64,000 nt of DNA from Leptospira idonii (lineage in GTDB: Bacteria > Spirochaetota > Leptospiria > Leptospirales > Leptospiraceae), in assembly GCF_004770995.1 (NCBI RefSeq), contig NZ_RQHW01000008.1, forward strand, positions 62,001-126,000, in the 5' to 3' direction. Both the position numbers and the translations under genes were made by a program. A model generated the notes under the pieces. The model worked only from the letters and a program-made list of their open reading frames with translations, had not been told where the DNA came from and made no database searches. Shown here in pieces: positions 28,221-38,364 of this stretch; position 1 is the stretch's first letter; each line of letters starts with the position of its first letter.

Positions 28221-30593
28221 TTGGATCAAAACGAATCTTGGGAAAACCCGACCAAACTCATTCGAATCGAAGACGCATTACCAAAACAGATTTTTCTAAT
28301 TCCTATCAAAGTCCGCCCTGTTTTTCCGGGAATCATCACACCGCTGATCGTTCCTCCCGGAAGGTTCATTCCCGCAATCGAAGAAACATCGAAAGGTGCC
28401 GGTTTTGTGGGACTCATACTGCTGAAAAAAGACGAATCCGATGAAGATTCCGAAGATAACATATATCAGGTGGGAGTGGTCGCTAGAATTCTCAAAAAAA
28501 TCAACCTTCCTGACGGAGGGATGAACATTCTTGTCAATACCATCCAAAGGTTTCAGATCAAAAACATTTCTACTAAAACTCCTTTTTTAACGGCTAATGT
28601 CGAATATCCTATCGAGGAACCTGGAACTTCCAAAAACAACATCAAGGCTCTTATGAGAACCTTGCTCGTATTGACGAAGGAACTTGCACAAAACAATCCT
28701 TTGTTTACGGAAGATATGAAACTTACGATGATGAATGTCAACGAGCCGGGAAAAATGTCCGACTTCGTTTGTTCCATCTTGAATTTGGAAAAGGAAGAAT
28801 ACCAAAGCGTAATCGAATCGATTACGTTAAACGATCGATTGGAAAAGGTTCTTCTTTTTTTAAGAAAAGAGATCGAACTTGTCATTCTGCAAAGAAAAAT
28901 ACAAGATCAAATCAACGATAAAATCGATAACCAACAACGCCAATTTTTTCTCAGAGAACAATTGAAGGCTATCCAACAAGAGTTGGGAATCGGGGAAGAT
29001 AAAACCGAAATCAAATACGATGCTCTTGTGGAGAGACTGAAACAAATTCCTGTTTCCGAAGAGATCATTCGGGAAGTGGAAAGGGAAGTCGATAAAATCA
29101 AAAATTCTGATCCGATCGGAAGCGATTATAATGTGATTCGTAATTATCTGGATCTTGTGGATGCACTTCCTTGGGAAGAACCAAACAAAAAAGAAATCAA
29201 TTTGGTGCATGCGAAGAAGGTTTTAAACAGAGATCATCATAAACTGGAAGATGTAAAGGAGCGAATTCTTGAATTTCTTGCAGTCCACAAATTGAATCCG
29301 AAAAGCAGAGGATCAATTCTATGTTTGGTGGGACCTCCCGGGGTAGGAAAAACTTCCATCGCTAAATCCATCGCAGAGGCACTCGGTCGCAAGTTCTATC
29401 GTTTCTCCGTAGGAGGAGTTAGGGACGAAGCGGAGATCAAAGGCCATAGAAGAACCTATATCGGAGCCATGCCTGGAAAACTCATCAATGCGATGAAGAT
29501 CACAAAAGAAAAGGATCCAGTGATTCTTCTCGATGAGATTGATAAAATGTCGCAAGGGTTTCAAGGGGATCCTCAGGCGGCTTTGTTGGAGGTTTTAGAT
29601 CCGGAACAAAACGGTAATTTTAGAGATCATTATCTGGATCTTCCCTTCGATCTTTCTCAGGTATTTTTTCTTGCCACAGCTAACACATTCGAACCGATCC
29701 CTAGAGTTCTTTTGGATCGTATGGAAGTGATTCAGCTTTCCGGTTATATCACGGAAGAAAAAGTGCAGATCTTCCAAAAGTATCTTTGGAAAAAGATATT
29801 CGAGAAAAACGGTCTCAATCCTTCCTCTTTTTCCATGCACAAGGATACGATCGTTTATTTGATCAATTCCTATTCGAGAGAATCCGGTCTTCGCGGTTTG
29901 GAAAAAACCTTCGATAAATTGGTTCGTAAGCTTGCCCTAAAACAAGTGTTAAAAGAAAAATATTCCAAAGAGATCCGAATCAAGGATTTGGAAAATTATT
30001 TAGGACCTCCTCCTTTCGTAGATGATCGTATGACCATTCCTAAAGTCCCTGGAACCGCTCTAGGATTGGCTTGGACGAGTGCGGGAGGATCGACTCTGCT
30101 CATCGAAGCGGTTTTTGTTTCCGGTAAAGGAGGAATTCTTCTCACCGGGCAGATGGGGAAAATGATGGAAGAATCGGCAAACATCGCTTTGTCGTATGTG
30201 AAAAATCATGTGAAAGACGATTCCGTTTTCGATAAAAAATCCATCCACCTTCACGTTCCTGACGGCGCCACTCCTAAAGACGGTCCGAGTGCGGGAATCA
30301 CTATGGCTACCGCCTTACTTTCTTTAGTCTTAGACAAAACCGTTCTTCCCGGATTCGGTATGACCGGTGAAATCACTCTTACGGGAGAAGTTCTTCCGAT
30401 CGGCGGGCTCAGAGAAAAGATCGTAGCCGCCAAAAGAGTAGGCGTTAAAAAAATCATTTTTCCAAAGGACAATGAGAAGGCGTTTAAGGAAATTCCCGAT
30501 TATGTAAAGAAGGGAGTTCAGTTTTTTCCTGTTTCCCATTTTGATGAAGTAGTAGATTTAATTCTGCCGAAAAAGAAAAATAAAAAGAAGTAA
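28221..30593 (+). CDS. lon: ATP-dependent protease Lon
   Basis: 790 residues. A hexameric AAA+ serine protease that degrades damaged and regulatory proteins. The N-terminal substrate-binding domain (about 20-220) precedes the ATPase domain with Walker A GPPGVGKT at 371-378, Walker [11 protein letters not shown] and the sensor residues, then the protease domain with the catalytic Ser690 in [15 protein letters not shown] and the Lys near 732 (GVKKIIFP). The start is TTG with GGAG six bases upstream. The penicillin-binding protein gene follows 13 bp downstream. Confidence 0.97.
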   Translation: MDQNESWENPTKLIRIEDALPKQIFLIPIKVRPVFPGIITPLIVPPGRFIPAIEETSKGAGFVGLILLKKDESDEDSEDNIYQVGVVARILKKINLPDGGMNILVNTIQRFQIKNISTKTPFLTANVEYPIEEPGTSKNNIKALMRTLLVLTKELAQNNPLFTEDMKLTMMNVNEPGKMSDFVCSILNLEKEEYQSVIESITLNDRLEKVLLFLRKEIELVILQRKIQDQINDKIDNQQRQFFLREQLKAIQQELGIGEDKTEIKYDALVERLKQIPVSEEIIREVEREVDKIKNSDPIGSDYNVIRNYLDLVDALPWEEPNKKEINLVHAKKVLNRDHHKLEDVKERILEFLAVHKLNPKSRGSILCLVGPPGVGKTSIAKSIAEALGRKFYRFSVGGVRDEAEIKGHRRTYIGAMPGKLINAMKITKEKDPVILLDEIDKMSQGFQGDPQAALLEVLDPEQNGNFRDHYLDLPFDLSQVFFLATANTFEPIPRVLLDRMEVIQLSGYITEEKVQIFQKYLWKKIFEKNGLNPSSFSMHKDTIVYLINSYSRESGLRGLEKTFDKLVRKLALKQVLKEKYSKEIRIKDLENYLGPPPFVDDRMTIPKVPGTALGLAWTSAGGSTLLIEAVFVSGKGGILLTGQMGKMMEESANIALSYVKNHVKDDSVFDKKSIHLHVPDGATPKDGPSAGITMATALLSLVLDKTVLPGFGMTGEITLTGEVLPIGGLREKIVAAKRVGVKKIIFPKDNEKAFKEIPDYVKKGVQFFPVSHFDEVVDLILPKKKNKKK

Positions 30594-30606
30594 CGGTCGT
30601 AATGTT

Positions 30607-33069
30607 ATGAACAACCAGAATACATTTATTCTCATTTTACGGGCATTAGCTCTTCACGCTTTGGATTTTGCCAAAAAACTCTGGGAAAAAAGAGTCACCT
30701 TGTTTTTCGTATCTTTCTTCGTGTTTTTGTTTCTTTCCCTTTTTTTTCTGGGAGGAGCTTACGTTGTTTGGTCAGGAGAACAGGCAAGGGTAGAAAAATC
30801 TTTAGATAAATACAGATCCGAAATTTCCAACTTTTACGACAGCTTTCAGCCGAAATCGGTTAAGATTTTGGATCGCGGGGGAAGGGTGATGGGGGAATTT
30901 TACAGAAGAAATTTCAGACCCATTCGTACGGACAATCTTAAGAAACATCATACCATTCTTTGGGCCGTTTTATCCTCCGAAGACAGGGAATTTTTTTCTC
31001 ACGGAGGAGTGAATTATACTGCGATCGGACGGGCCTTCGTTACGAATTTGATCCAGTTCCGTTTGTCCCAAGGCGGTTCTACCATCACACAACAGTTAGC
31101 TAAACTAACATTGAATTTAGGAAAAAGAAACCTATTCAATAAATTTACGGAACTGTACTGCACGTTTTATATAGAAAGCAGATTCTCCAAAGATGAGATT
31201 TTGGCGATGTATCTGAACCAGATCTTTTTGGGAGAAGGAAACACCGGTGTGGAAGAAGCGGCTCGTTATTATTTCCGTAAGCCTGCCACGGAACTCAGTC
31301 CGGAAGAAGCCGCCCTTCTTGTAGGAACCATTCCCGCACCAAGCGTCTTCAATCCGGTTCGTAATTTAGGAATCGCATTGTCCAGACAGAAACGAGTGTT
31401 ATATGATATGGCTAGAAATCCGGAATTGAATCCTGTTCCTTCCGAGATTCCTAAAAAGTTCGGAGATTCGATCGAATCGAACGTCAAAAAATTCAAAACG
31501 ATTTATAAAATCAAAGAATACAAAGATGACGACGGAAATCCCCGCTACTCTAGTGAAATCGGAAAATACGGAGCGGATAAGGATTTTCGAATCAATCTGG
31601 CTCCCGATTTCAATGCGGAAGTGAGAAGATTCGTTTTGGAAAATTTTTCCAATGAGGATTTAGAAGAAAGAGGACTGCTTGTTTATTCCACTTTGGATTT
31701 AGACAAACAAAGAATGGCGGAAGAAGCTTTGCGTGTGGGAGTGGATTCCGTAAGAGGGGATTTGATCCAACAAGAGAACACTCTTTCCGCAAAAGGAAAA
31801 ACGGAACTTGCGGAAGTCACCAGATCCATGTTGCCCCAAATGAGCGGATCTCTTATTTCTATGGATCCTGAAACAGGCGATATAGAAGCGTTAGTTGGGG
31901 GATATAAAATTTCCAACTCGTTCCGATTCAATCGTGCGGAAGATGCAAGAAGACAACCAGGCTCTACCATCAAAGCTCTTGTATATGCTCTGGCTTTTGA
32001 AAAAAGAGTCGTGAATCCTTCTTCCAAAATCGTAGACGAAAAATTGGATTTCTCCGGTTATTCTCCTAAAAACTGGTACAAAGGATTTAGAGGAGAGATG
32101 ACGGTTCGAACCGCATTGGCGCAGTCAGTGAACACTGTGTCCGTAAAACTTCTTCATGAAGTGGGGTTAAGTTATTTTTTATCAAAATTAGGGCAGATTT
32201 TATCTCTTCCGGATGAGGAAATCGAATCCCGCTTTCAAAAGAACCTATCTTTAGCTTTAGGTTCCGGGGAACTTTCTCCTTTGGAACTTTCCGTCATTTA
32301 TTCCACTTTGGCCAACGGAGGAAGGAGAGTCACTCCTAGGAAGATCATCAAAATCACGGATCAGGATGGAAACGAATTTTATCAAACCACTCCCAATGAG
32401 GCCAGCGAACAAATATTAGATCCTGTTGCCTGTGCTATGGCAATCAACACTTTGGAATCGGTTCTTACGGAACAAGGAACTATGAATCTAAAGAAAAAAG
32501 AGGGAGAGCCCAATTTGTTTGCGGGGAAAACAGGAACGGTTCAGTCTCCTAAAACCAAAAAAAGCAAATGGTCCGGTTTGACGGGAGTAAGGGACGTTTG
32601 GTTCGCAGGATTCGCCCCTCGCAATGTAACCGTTGTTTGGGTGGGACATGACGAAGGCGCTCCTTTTCCAGGTTCCGGATCGGGAGTGTCAGGGGGAATA
32701 TGGTTGAAGTATGTTCAATCCGTAAAATCCAAAATCGGTTTCGGAACTCAATTGATTTCTAACTTTGTGGGCGATTTCGTAAAGGTGGATGTTTGTGCCG
32801 ATGACGGAACTTTATTCGAACATTCTCCGAATTATGCCTGTAAGTTGCCATTATACGCTCAGTATTATTATATAGGTGATCTGCCTCCCAAAAGAGCCGG
32901 TTTCACTAAACCGCCGGAACCGGTTCCTGCACATGTTCCTGAAGAGCCGGGGGATTCTGAAATCTCTACTTATGAACTCCAGGAAGGAACGGAACCTCCC
33001 GCAGGAGTGGATGCGGTCGAATTGGAACCTCCTATCATAGATAATCAGAGAGTGATTCGTAGCGAATGA
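30607..33069 (+). CDS. Class A penicillin-binding protein (PBP1A-like)
   Basis: 820 residues. A bifunctional peptidoglycan synthase anchored by one N-terminal helix (about 31-55). The glycosyltransferase domain shows SSEDREFF (123-130) with the catalytic Glu, GGSTITQQLAK and the ESRFSKDEILAMYLNQIFLGEGNTGVEEAARYYF block. The transpeptidase domain has Ser453 in STIK, SVN near 507 and KTGT near 641. A Pro-rich C-terminal tail (PEPVPAHVPEEPGDSE) may reach the periplasm. It overlaps the convergent oligopeptide-binding lipoprotein gene by 35 bp. Confidence 0.96.
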   Translation: MNNQNTFILILRALALHALDFAKKLWEKRVTLFFVSFFVFLFLSLFFLGGAYVVWSGEQARVEKSLDKYRSEISNFYDSFQPKSVKILDRGGRVMGEFYRRNFRPIRTDNLKKHHTILWAVLSSEDREFFSHGGVNYTAIGRAFVTNLIQFRLSQGGSTITQQLAKLTLNLGKRNLFNKFTELYCTFYIESRFSKDEILAMYLNQIFLGEGNTGVEEAARYYFRKPATELSPEEAALLVGTIPAPSVFNPVRNLGIALSRQKRVLYDMARNPELNPVPSEIPKKFGDSIESNVKKFKTIYKIKEYKDDDGNPRYSSEIGKYGADKDFRINLAPDFNAEVRRFVLENFSNEDLEERGLLVYSTLDLDKQRMAEEALRVGVDSVRGDLIQQENTLSAKGKTELAEVTRSMLPQMSGSLISMDPETGDIEALVGGYKISNSFRFNRAEDARRQPGSTIKALVYALAFEKRVVNPSSKIVDEKLDFSGYSPKNWYKGFRGEMTVRTALAQSVNTVSVKLLHEVGLSYFLSKLGQILSLPDEEIESRFQKNLSLALGSGELSPLELSVIYSTLANGGRRVTPRKIIKITDQDGNEFYQTTPNEASEQILDPVACAMAINTLESVLTEQGTMNLKKKEGEPNLFAGKTGTVQSPKTKKSKWSGLTGVRDVWFAGFAPRNVTVVWVGHDEGAPFPGSGSGVSGGIWLKYVQSVKSKIGFGTQLISNFVGDFVKVDVCADDGTLFEHSPNYACKLPLYAQYYYIGDLPPKRAGFTKPPEPVPAHVPEEPGDSEISTYELQEGTEPPAGVDAVELEPPIIDNQRVIRSE

Positions 33070-34477
33070 ATTTTTCGGAGATCATGTAGTTTTCCTGGAT
33101 GGACCAAAGAAAAATCCAAGGTGCATCCTTCTCTACTTTCTCCAACACTTTCCATGCTGTTGTCTCATCTCTCCTGGAACGGTCTTTGAGTATCTTCAAT
33201 ACCTCTTCATTTTCATAGAAAGATCTATTGCCTCCGTTCCCTTTTTTTTCGGAGTGAAACAAAGGATCCAAAAAGTTCCAAACAGATTCATAATCCGCAT
33301 ACCATGTAAGCAGTGTTAAATCACCTTTGCCTTCTCCGTTTTCTTTGTACAGAGGGGCTTTTTCCATCCCTTTCAGATTCGCTTTCAGTCCTATATTCTT
33401 TAATGCTTGTAAGATGGCTCGTCCTTTCGTTTGATTTTCATCGTCTCCCCTCATCCTGAATTCGAGAGTAGTATCTAAAATTTTAGGATAACATTTGGAT
33501 TGTTTCAAATATTCCATAGCTTTCTTAGGATCATAAGGATAAGAAGCGGCAGGAACTTTCGTTTTCGGAAAAGCTGTTTCGAAAAAAGGAAGAGGAACCG
33601 GACCGAAACTCAAATCGGCTTTGTCCTCCAAAAGTTTAGAGATGATTTCTTGTCTGTTTATCGAATAATTGATCGCATAACGAAAGTTTTTATCAAAACA
33701 AGGATTGGTTTGGTTGATGGCAACGTATTGGATGGATCTTCCTTTTTTGACCAATGTGTTCTCTTGTTTCGCTTCCGGCAAAGACAACAAAAAGTCAGTG
33801 AGTTTGAAAGCATCCAATTCTCCCTTTCTGTATAAAAATAAGGAAGTGCTGGATTGGGGAAGGATGCGGATGCGGATCGTTCCAGGAAGAGAAGGGTTTG
33901 GTTCTTTCAAACTCAAATCGATGAATTCGTTTTTTTTCCAAAAATCAACACGATAGGCTCCGAAAGAATGAAACTCTCCCGTTTCAGTGAATTTTTTTTT
34001 CGAAAGTATCGAAGCGAAAGGAAGTGCTAATTTCTCCTTAGCCTCTTCCTCCGAAGTATTTTCATCTAACGAAAGTATAATGGAGTTCGGTTCGGAAGAT
34101 AAAGATATCTTTTTTAGAAAATGATAATCCCCTTTTCTAGGAGAGTTTCCTTGCAGCAGACGGTTGAGTGAAAAAAGAACATCTTCCGCGCTGGGTCCGT
34201 TTTGCGTCTTTCGCAATCGAATTTCCCATACGATTCCATCTTTCTCTTTTTTCCATACGGAAGAAGAGGCGAGATTTTCAATGGGTCTGGAATCTTGGAT
34301 GCGAAAAAGCCCCGCATACAGAAACTTAGAAAGTTTTCCACTGACTAAATCCGTGGCGAAAAGCGGATCCAAACTGGGAGGATCCGTAGGGAATGCGATG
34401 GAGATCTCTGCATCTTGCTTTGTTTTTTGGCAAAAAGTGAGGGACAAGAGGAGGAAAACAAGGGAAAAGGTTCTCAT
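33035..34477 (-). CDS. Family 5 extracellular solute-binding lipoprotein (oligopeptide-binding-like)
   Basis: 480 residues. The lipobox LTFC gives an acylated Cys at 16. It has the SBP_bac_5 layout: AFPTDPPSLDPLFATD at the start, the 'AEDVLFSLNRLL' and 'AYRVDFWKKNE' segments, and YAINYSINRQEII with the YDPKKAMEYL block. Family members bind peptides, nickel, haem or other ligands for ABC import. No permease or ATPase genes of this system are nearby, so it is an orphan. Its start is two bases from that of the divergent ABC exporter gene. Confidence 0.88.
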   Translation of the reverse strand: MRTFSLVFLLLSLTFCQKTKQDAEISIAFPTDPPSLDPLFATDLVSGKLSKFLYAGLFRIQDSRPIENLASSSVWKKEKDGIVWEIRLRKTQNGPSAEDVLFSLNRLLQGNSPRKGDYHFLKKISLSSEPNSIILSLDENTSEEEAKEKLALPFASILSKKKFTETGEFHSFGAYRVDFWKKNEFIDLSLKEPNPSLPGTIRIRILPQSSTSLFLYRKGELDAFKLTDFLLSLPEAKQENTLVKKGRSIQYVAINQTNPCFDKNFRYAINYSINRQEIISKLLEDKADLSFGPVPLPFFETAFPKTKVPAASYPYDPKKAMEYLKQSKCYPKILDTTLEFRMRGDDENQTKGRAILQALKNIGLKANLKGMEKAPLYKENGEGKGDLTLLTWYADYESVWNFLDPLFHSEKKGNGGNRSFYENEEVLKILKDRSRRDETTAWKVLEKVEKDAPWIFLWSIQENYMISEKFIRYESLSDYL

Positions 34478-34479
34478 AC

Positions 34480-36363
34480 GTGAAGATTTACCGAAAGCTT
34501 TGGCCTTACCTTGTAAAATACAAATATAGACTCAGTTTTGGTATATTCCTTTCTATTTTTGTTTCCATTTTTAACGGAGTTTCTCTCACTTCTCTCATTC
34601 CTATTTTCAATTCACTCGGAACCGGGGACAATTACAAGTTTCAGATTGCACTCACTTCCAGAGACAATGTGGTTCTGGAAAAATCGAAATCGGGAAAAGA
34701 TCTGGAAGGATACGAGTATGGAGAGTGGCTGTTTGCCAAAGGTAAAACTTCCCTCAATGAAGAACTTGCTAAAAAAGATCCGGATAAACTCGTCTTTTTA
34801 TTCTGCCTCATCATTCTTCCCGTATATCTATTGAAGTTAATCTGTTTGGCGGGAACAGTTTACTTTGTCAACTCTGCAGGTCTGCTTTCCGTAAGGGACA
34901 TCCGGCAGGTTTTATATGAGAAACTACAAGAACTTCCGTTAAACGATTTTCTCCGTGAGAAAACGGGAGTCCTTATGAGCCGCATCATCAACGATGTGGA
35001 TACTGTCGGGAAAGTTGTCTCCAACGACTTAAAAGATGCCATCAATGATTTTTTCTATATAGTCACTCACTTGCTGTTATTGCTTCTTATCAGCTGGCAG
35101 CTCTTCTTTCTGATCTTCGTAGTGATTCCTCTTATCATCGGTCCTGTCAGTGCATTCGCAGACCGCATCCGAAGAACTACCAAAAATCAGCAGGAACAAT
35201 TGGCAGCTTTGAACGGAGACTTGCAAGAAGTGATTTCAGGAATTCGAGTGATTCGTGCGTTCTCTATGGAAGAGAAAGAGTCCGATCGTTTTTATCATGT
35301 GAATGACGACCTCTCCGAAAAAACATTCAAAACCCATTTTTATCATCAAGTCGGACCCGCCTTGATCGAGTTATCCGGTGCGGTTGTGACTATGGTGTTT
35401 TTAGGGATCGGCGCTTATCTTTTGGAAGTTACAAAAATGACCAAAGGGGAGTTCTTAACTTTTTTTATCGTACTTATCTTTCTAATGCGTCCTTTGAAAC
35501 AGATGAGCATTTTGATCAATCTTGTACAGGCATCCGTTTCCGCAAGTGATCGTGTATTTGAAGTATTGGGTCGTGAAACAGATATTAAAGAGCCGCAATC
35601 TCCATTTGCACTCGGCCCTTTGGAAAAGAACATCGTCTATGATCATATTTCTTACGTATATCCTGGAACAGAAGTTTACGCTCTGAAAGATTTGAATTTG
35701 GTTCTTCCTAAGGGAGGAACCATTGCGATCGTAGGTTCTTCCGGTGCTGGGAAATCCACACTGGTGGATCTTTTGCCTAGGCTTATCGATCCTACGGAAG
35801 GAAAGGTTCTTTGGGACGGGATCGATGCAAAAGATCTTTCTTTGGATAATCTTAGAAAACGGATCGGTGTCGTTTCTCAGAACATTTTTTTATTCAACGG
35901 TTCCGTTAGAGAGAACATTGCGTACGGAAATCCTAGTGCAAGCGAAGCGGAAATTCGAAAAGCGGCTGAGGATGCATTCGCATCCGAATTTATCGAATCT
36001 TTCGAGGACGGTTACGATACGGTCGTAGGAGAAAGAGGAGTGATGCTTTCCGGAGGACAAAGACAAAGGATATCAATTGCACGTACGCTTCTTGCTAATC
36101 CTGAAGTATTGATTTTGGATGAAGCTACTTCCGCATTAGATACTGAATCCGAACGATTGATTCAGCAAGCATTTGTTAGACTTTATCAAAACAAAACAGT
36201 GATTATCATCGCACACCGTTTATCCACGGTGAAGATTGCGGATACGATTTATTATTTGGAAAACGGAGAAATCGTAGAACAGGGAAGCCACCAAGAACTG
36301 CTGTCTAGGGAAGACTCCAAATACAAAAGACTATACGATCTACAGTTTTCCGGGGCTACTTAG
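34480..36363 (+). CDS. MsbA-like ABC exporter (membrane domain fused to ATPase)
   Basis: 627 residues. Six membrane segments (N-terminal 300) are fused to an ATPase domain. Walker A is GSSGAGKST near 425, the signature LSGGQRQR is near 526, and Walker B is VLILDEATSALD. The whole fits MsbA and related lipid/drug exporters; lipid A export is the likeliest but unproven role. An unusual stretch follows the first helix (SLGTGDNYKFQIALTSRDNVVLEKSKSGKD...), an extra periplasmic loop of about 70 residues. The start is GTG with AAGG nine bases upstream. Only two bases separate it from the divergent lipoprotein gene. Confidence 0.85.
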   Translation: MKIYRKLWPYLVKYKYRLSFGIFLSIFVSIFNGVSLTSLIPIFNSLGTGDNYKFQIALTSRDNVVLEKSKSGKDLEGYEYGEWLFAKGKTSLNEELAKKDPDKLVFLFCLIILPVYLLKLICLAGTVYFVNSAGLLSVRDIRQVLYEKLQELPLNDFLREKTGVLMSRIINDVDTVGKVVSNDLKDAINDFFYIVTHLLLLLLISWQLFFLIFVVIPLIIGPVSAFADRIRRTTKNQQEQLAALNGDLQEVISGIRVIRAFSMEEKESDRFYHVNDDLSEKTFKTHFYHQVGPALIELSGAVVTMVFLGIGAYLLEVTKMTKGEFLTFFIVLIFLMRPLKQMSILINLVQASVSASDRVFEVLGRETDIKEPQSPFALGPLEKNIVYDHISYVYPGTEVYALKDLNLVLPKGGTIAIVGSSGAGKSTLVDLLPRLIDPTEGKVLWDGIDAKDLSLDNLRKRIGVVSQNIFLFNGSVRENIAYGNPSASEAEIRKAAEDAFASEFIESFEDGYDTVVGERGVMLSGGQRQRISIARTLLANPEVLILDEATSALDTESERLIQQAFVRLYQNKTVIIIAHRLSTVKIADTIYYLENGEIVEQGSHQELLSREDSKYKRLYDLQFSGAT

Positions 36364-36370
36364 CTCTAAT

Positions 36371-36787
36371 CTAAGCTAGGCGAGAAGTCCCGCAATTGGG
36401 ACAAAAATTCGCATTCGGTATGGAAATCGCCGATCCGCAATTACCGCATTTCCATCCGGCAGAGGAAGGCACGGGAATGATCGTTTGCGGAACAGATTCT
36501 TTTTTTCTGTTTCCTATTTTCGATTCCAAATCATCTAATTCTTGTAAGAAGGGTAAAGATAGGGTTTGGAATTCCTCTTCTGTCAATTTTTTTGCGTAAT
36601 AATCGGAACGGACGTCCTTTAAGGAATCGAGTAAATTTCTTTTTTTCTGAGTAAGTGCTAGAAGTGTTTGGTCTTCGTCTTCTCCGAAAGGAGAAACATG
36701 ACTTTGAAAACGCAGATAGAAGATAACGAAAGGAAGAAGGAGAATGATTCCAAAAAGCAGGATGTAGAAATAAAGTAGAAAATCCAT
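36371..36787 (-). CDS. Membrane-anchored zinc-ribbon protein of unknown function
   Basis: 138 residues. An N-terminal helix (about residues 3-27) anchors it. A charged, probably helical middle (KKRNLLDSLKDVRSDYYAKKLTEEEF) resembles the corresponding part of CcmI-like proteins. The C-terminus is a zinc ribbon with CGNC and CPNC pairs (CxxC..CxxC) and ends in NCGTSRLA. Its role is unknown. It converges with the ABC exporter, whose stop is 7 bp away. The CoA-transferase gene is divergent on the other side. Confidence 0.8.
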   Translation of the reverse strand: MDFLLYFYILLFGIILLLPFVIFYLRFQSHVSPFGEDEDQTLLALTQKKRNLLDSLKDVRSDYYAKKLTEEEFQTLSLPFLQELDDLESKIGNRKKESVPQTIIPVPSSAGWKCGNCGSAISIPNANFCPNCGTSRLA

Positions 36788-36861
36788 AATCTCATTTTTT
36801 GGACTTTTTCTTTTTATGCAATCTCTTTATCTTTGTCCATAAGAGTGATTCGTTTTCCTTT

Positions 36862-38364
36862 ATGACTGTTACAAACCCATTTATCGAAAGCAGGTTGAAA
36901 TCTCCCGAAGAGGTGGCTCTCCTCCTTCCCAGGGATGTGACTTTAGGTTGTTCCGGGTTCACCCCTGCAGGTTACCCGAAACTCATTCCTCCTGCTTTTG
37001 CCAAGCGGATCGAAACGGAACAAAAACAAGGTCACGAATTTTCGATTCGGCTTTATGCAGGCGCTTCCACTGGTGAAGAGTTAGACGGTGCTCTTGCCAA
37101 AACGGGAGCTTTAAAACTTAGAATTCCCTATCAATCCAACTCTTATCTTAGAAATCAAATCAATGCGGGCAATGTCGATTTCATCGATATGCATCTTTCT
37201 CATGTGGTGAAATATATTGAACATGGAATTCTCCCTTCCATAGACGCTGCCATTGTGGAAGCAGTCGATGTCACTTCGGACGGTAAGGTTTATTTGACTA
37301 CTTCCTCCGGGATGAGCGCCACTTACTTACAAAAGGCGAAAGAAATTTATATCGAGTTAAGTGATGTCCATCCCCAAGAACTGAAGGGATATCACGATAT
37401 TTATCTTCCTACTCATCATTCGAAAGGAGGTCCGATCCCTATTCTTTCTCCTGATGATCGGATCGGCCAGCCTTATGTGCAGGTGGATCCTTCTCTTATC
37501 AAGGGGATTGTTCGTTCGAGTGCCAGAGACGCAAGTGCTGAGTTCAAAGCACCGGATGCAGATTGTATCGCTATCGCCGATCATGTGTTAGAGTTTATTC
37601 GGGATGAAATCAAAAAAGGACGAATTCCTAAGGAATATCTCCCTTTTCAAAATGGAGTCGGAAATATTGCCAATGCGGTTTTAGGCAGTATGGCAAAGAA
37701 CGATCATTTTCATGAGATCCAAATGTATACGGAAGTGGTTCAAGATTCTGCGTTCGATTTGATCGATGCAGGAAAATTACAGGTCGCTTCTACATCAGCA
37801 CTCACTTTCTCCGGAAAAGGTTTGGAACGGTTTCATAAAAATATAAACGAATGGAAATCCAAGTTTATCATTCGTCCTCAAGAAATTTCCAATCATCCTG
37901 AAGTGATTCGCAGGATGGGTCTCATTGCTATGAATACTGCATTGGAAGTGGATATCTACGGTAATGTGAATTCGACTCATGTGATGGGAACTTCCATGAT
38001 GAACGGAATCGGTGGTTCCGGAGACTTCACCCGTAATTCTCATCTTTGTATATTCATGACTCCCTCTCTTGCTAAAAACGGAGACATTTCTGCGATCGTT
38101 CCTTTCGTTTCTCATACGGATCACAGCGAACATTCCACTATGATTATTGTCACAGAACAAGGATTAGCTGATTTAAGGGGCTGCCCTCCTAAAAAAAGAG
38201 CAGAGTTGATCATAGAAAAATGCGCTCATCCATCCTATCGGGATCGGCTGAGGAGTTATTATGAAACGGCAAAACAAGTTTCCAAAGGGAAACATACACC
38301 TCATCATTTGGAAGAAGCTTTGTCTTGGCATGTTCGATTTTTAAAAACAGGAAGTATGAAATGA
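36862..38364 (+). CDS. Succinyl-CoA:acetate CoA-transferase / acetyl-CoA hydrolase family
   Basis: 500 residues from ATG 36862. It belongs to the AarC/SCACT branch of class I CoA-transferases: the catalytic Glu is E291 in MYTEVVQD, NGIGGSGDFTRN is the GxGxG oxyanion/CoA loop, and TEQGLADLRGCPPKKRA is the C-terminal block. It likely interconverts acetyl-CoA and succinyl-CoA or activates an acid by CoA transfer, so it may link acetate use to the TCA cycle. Its stop overlaps the next gene by 4 bp (ATGA). Confidence 0.9.
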   Translation: MTVTNPFIESRLKSPEEVALLLPRDVTLGCSGFTPAGYPKLIPPAFAKRIETEQKQGHEFSIRLYAGASTGEELDGALAKTGALKLRIPYQSNSYLRNQINAGNVDFIDMHLSHVVKYIEHGILPSIDAAIVEAVDVTSDGKVYLTTSSGMSATYLQKAKEIYIELSDVHPQELKGYHDIYLPTHHSKGGPIPILSPDDRIGQPYVQVDPSLIKGIVRSSARDASAEFKAPDADCIAIADHVLEFIRDEIKKGRIPKEYLPFQNGVGNIANAVLGSMAKNDHFHEIQMYTEVVQDSAFDLIDAGKLQVASTSALTFSGKGLERFHKNINEWKSKFIIRPQEISNHPEVIRRMGLIAMNTALEVDIYGNVNSTHVMGTSMMNGIGGSGDFTRNSHLCIFMTPSLAKNGDISAIVPFVSHTDHSEHSTMIIVTEQGLADLRGCPPKKRAELIIEKCAHPSYRDRLRSYYETAKQVSKGKHTPHHLEEALSWHVRFLKTGSMK

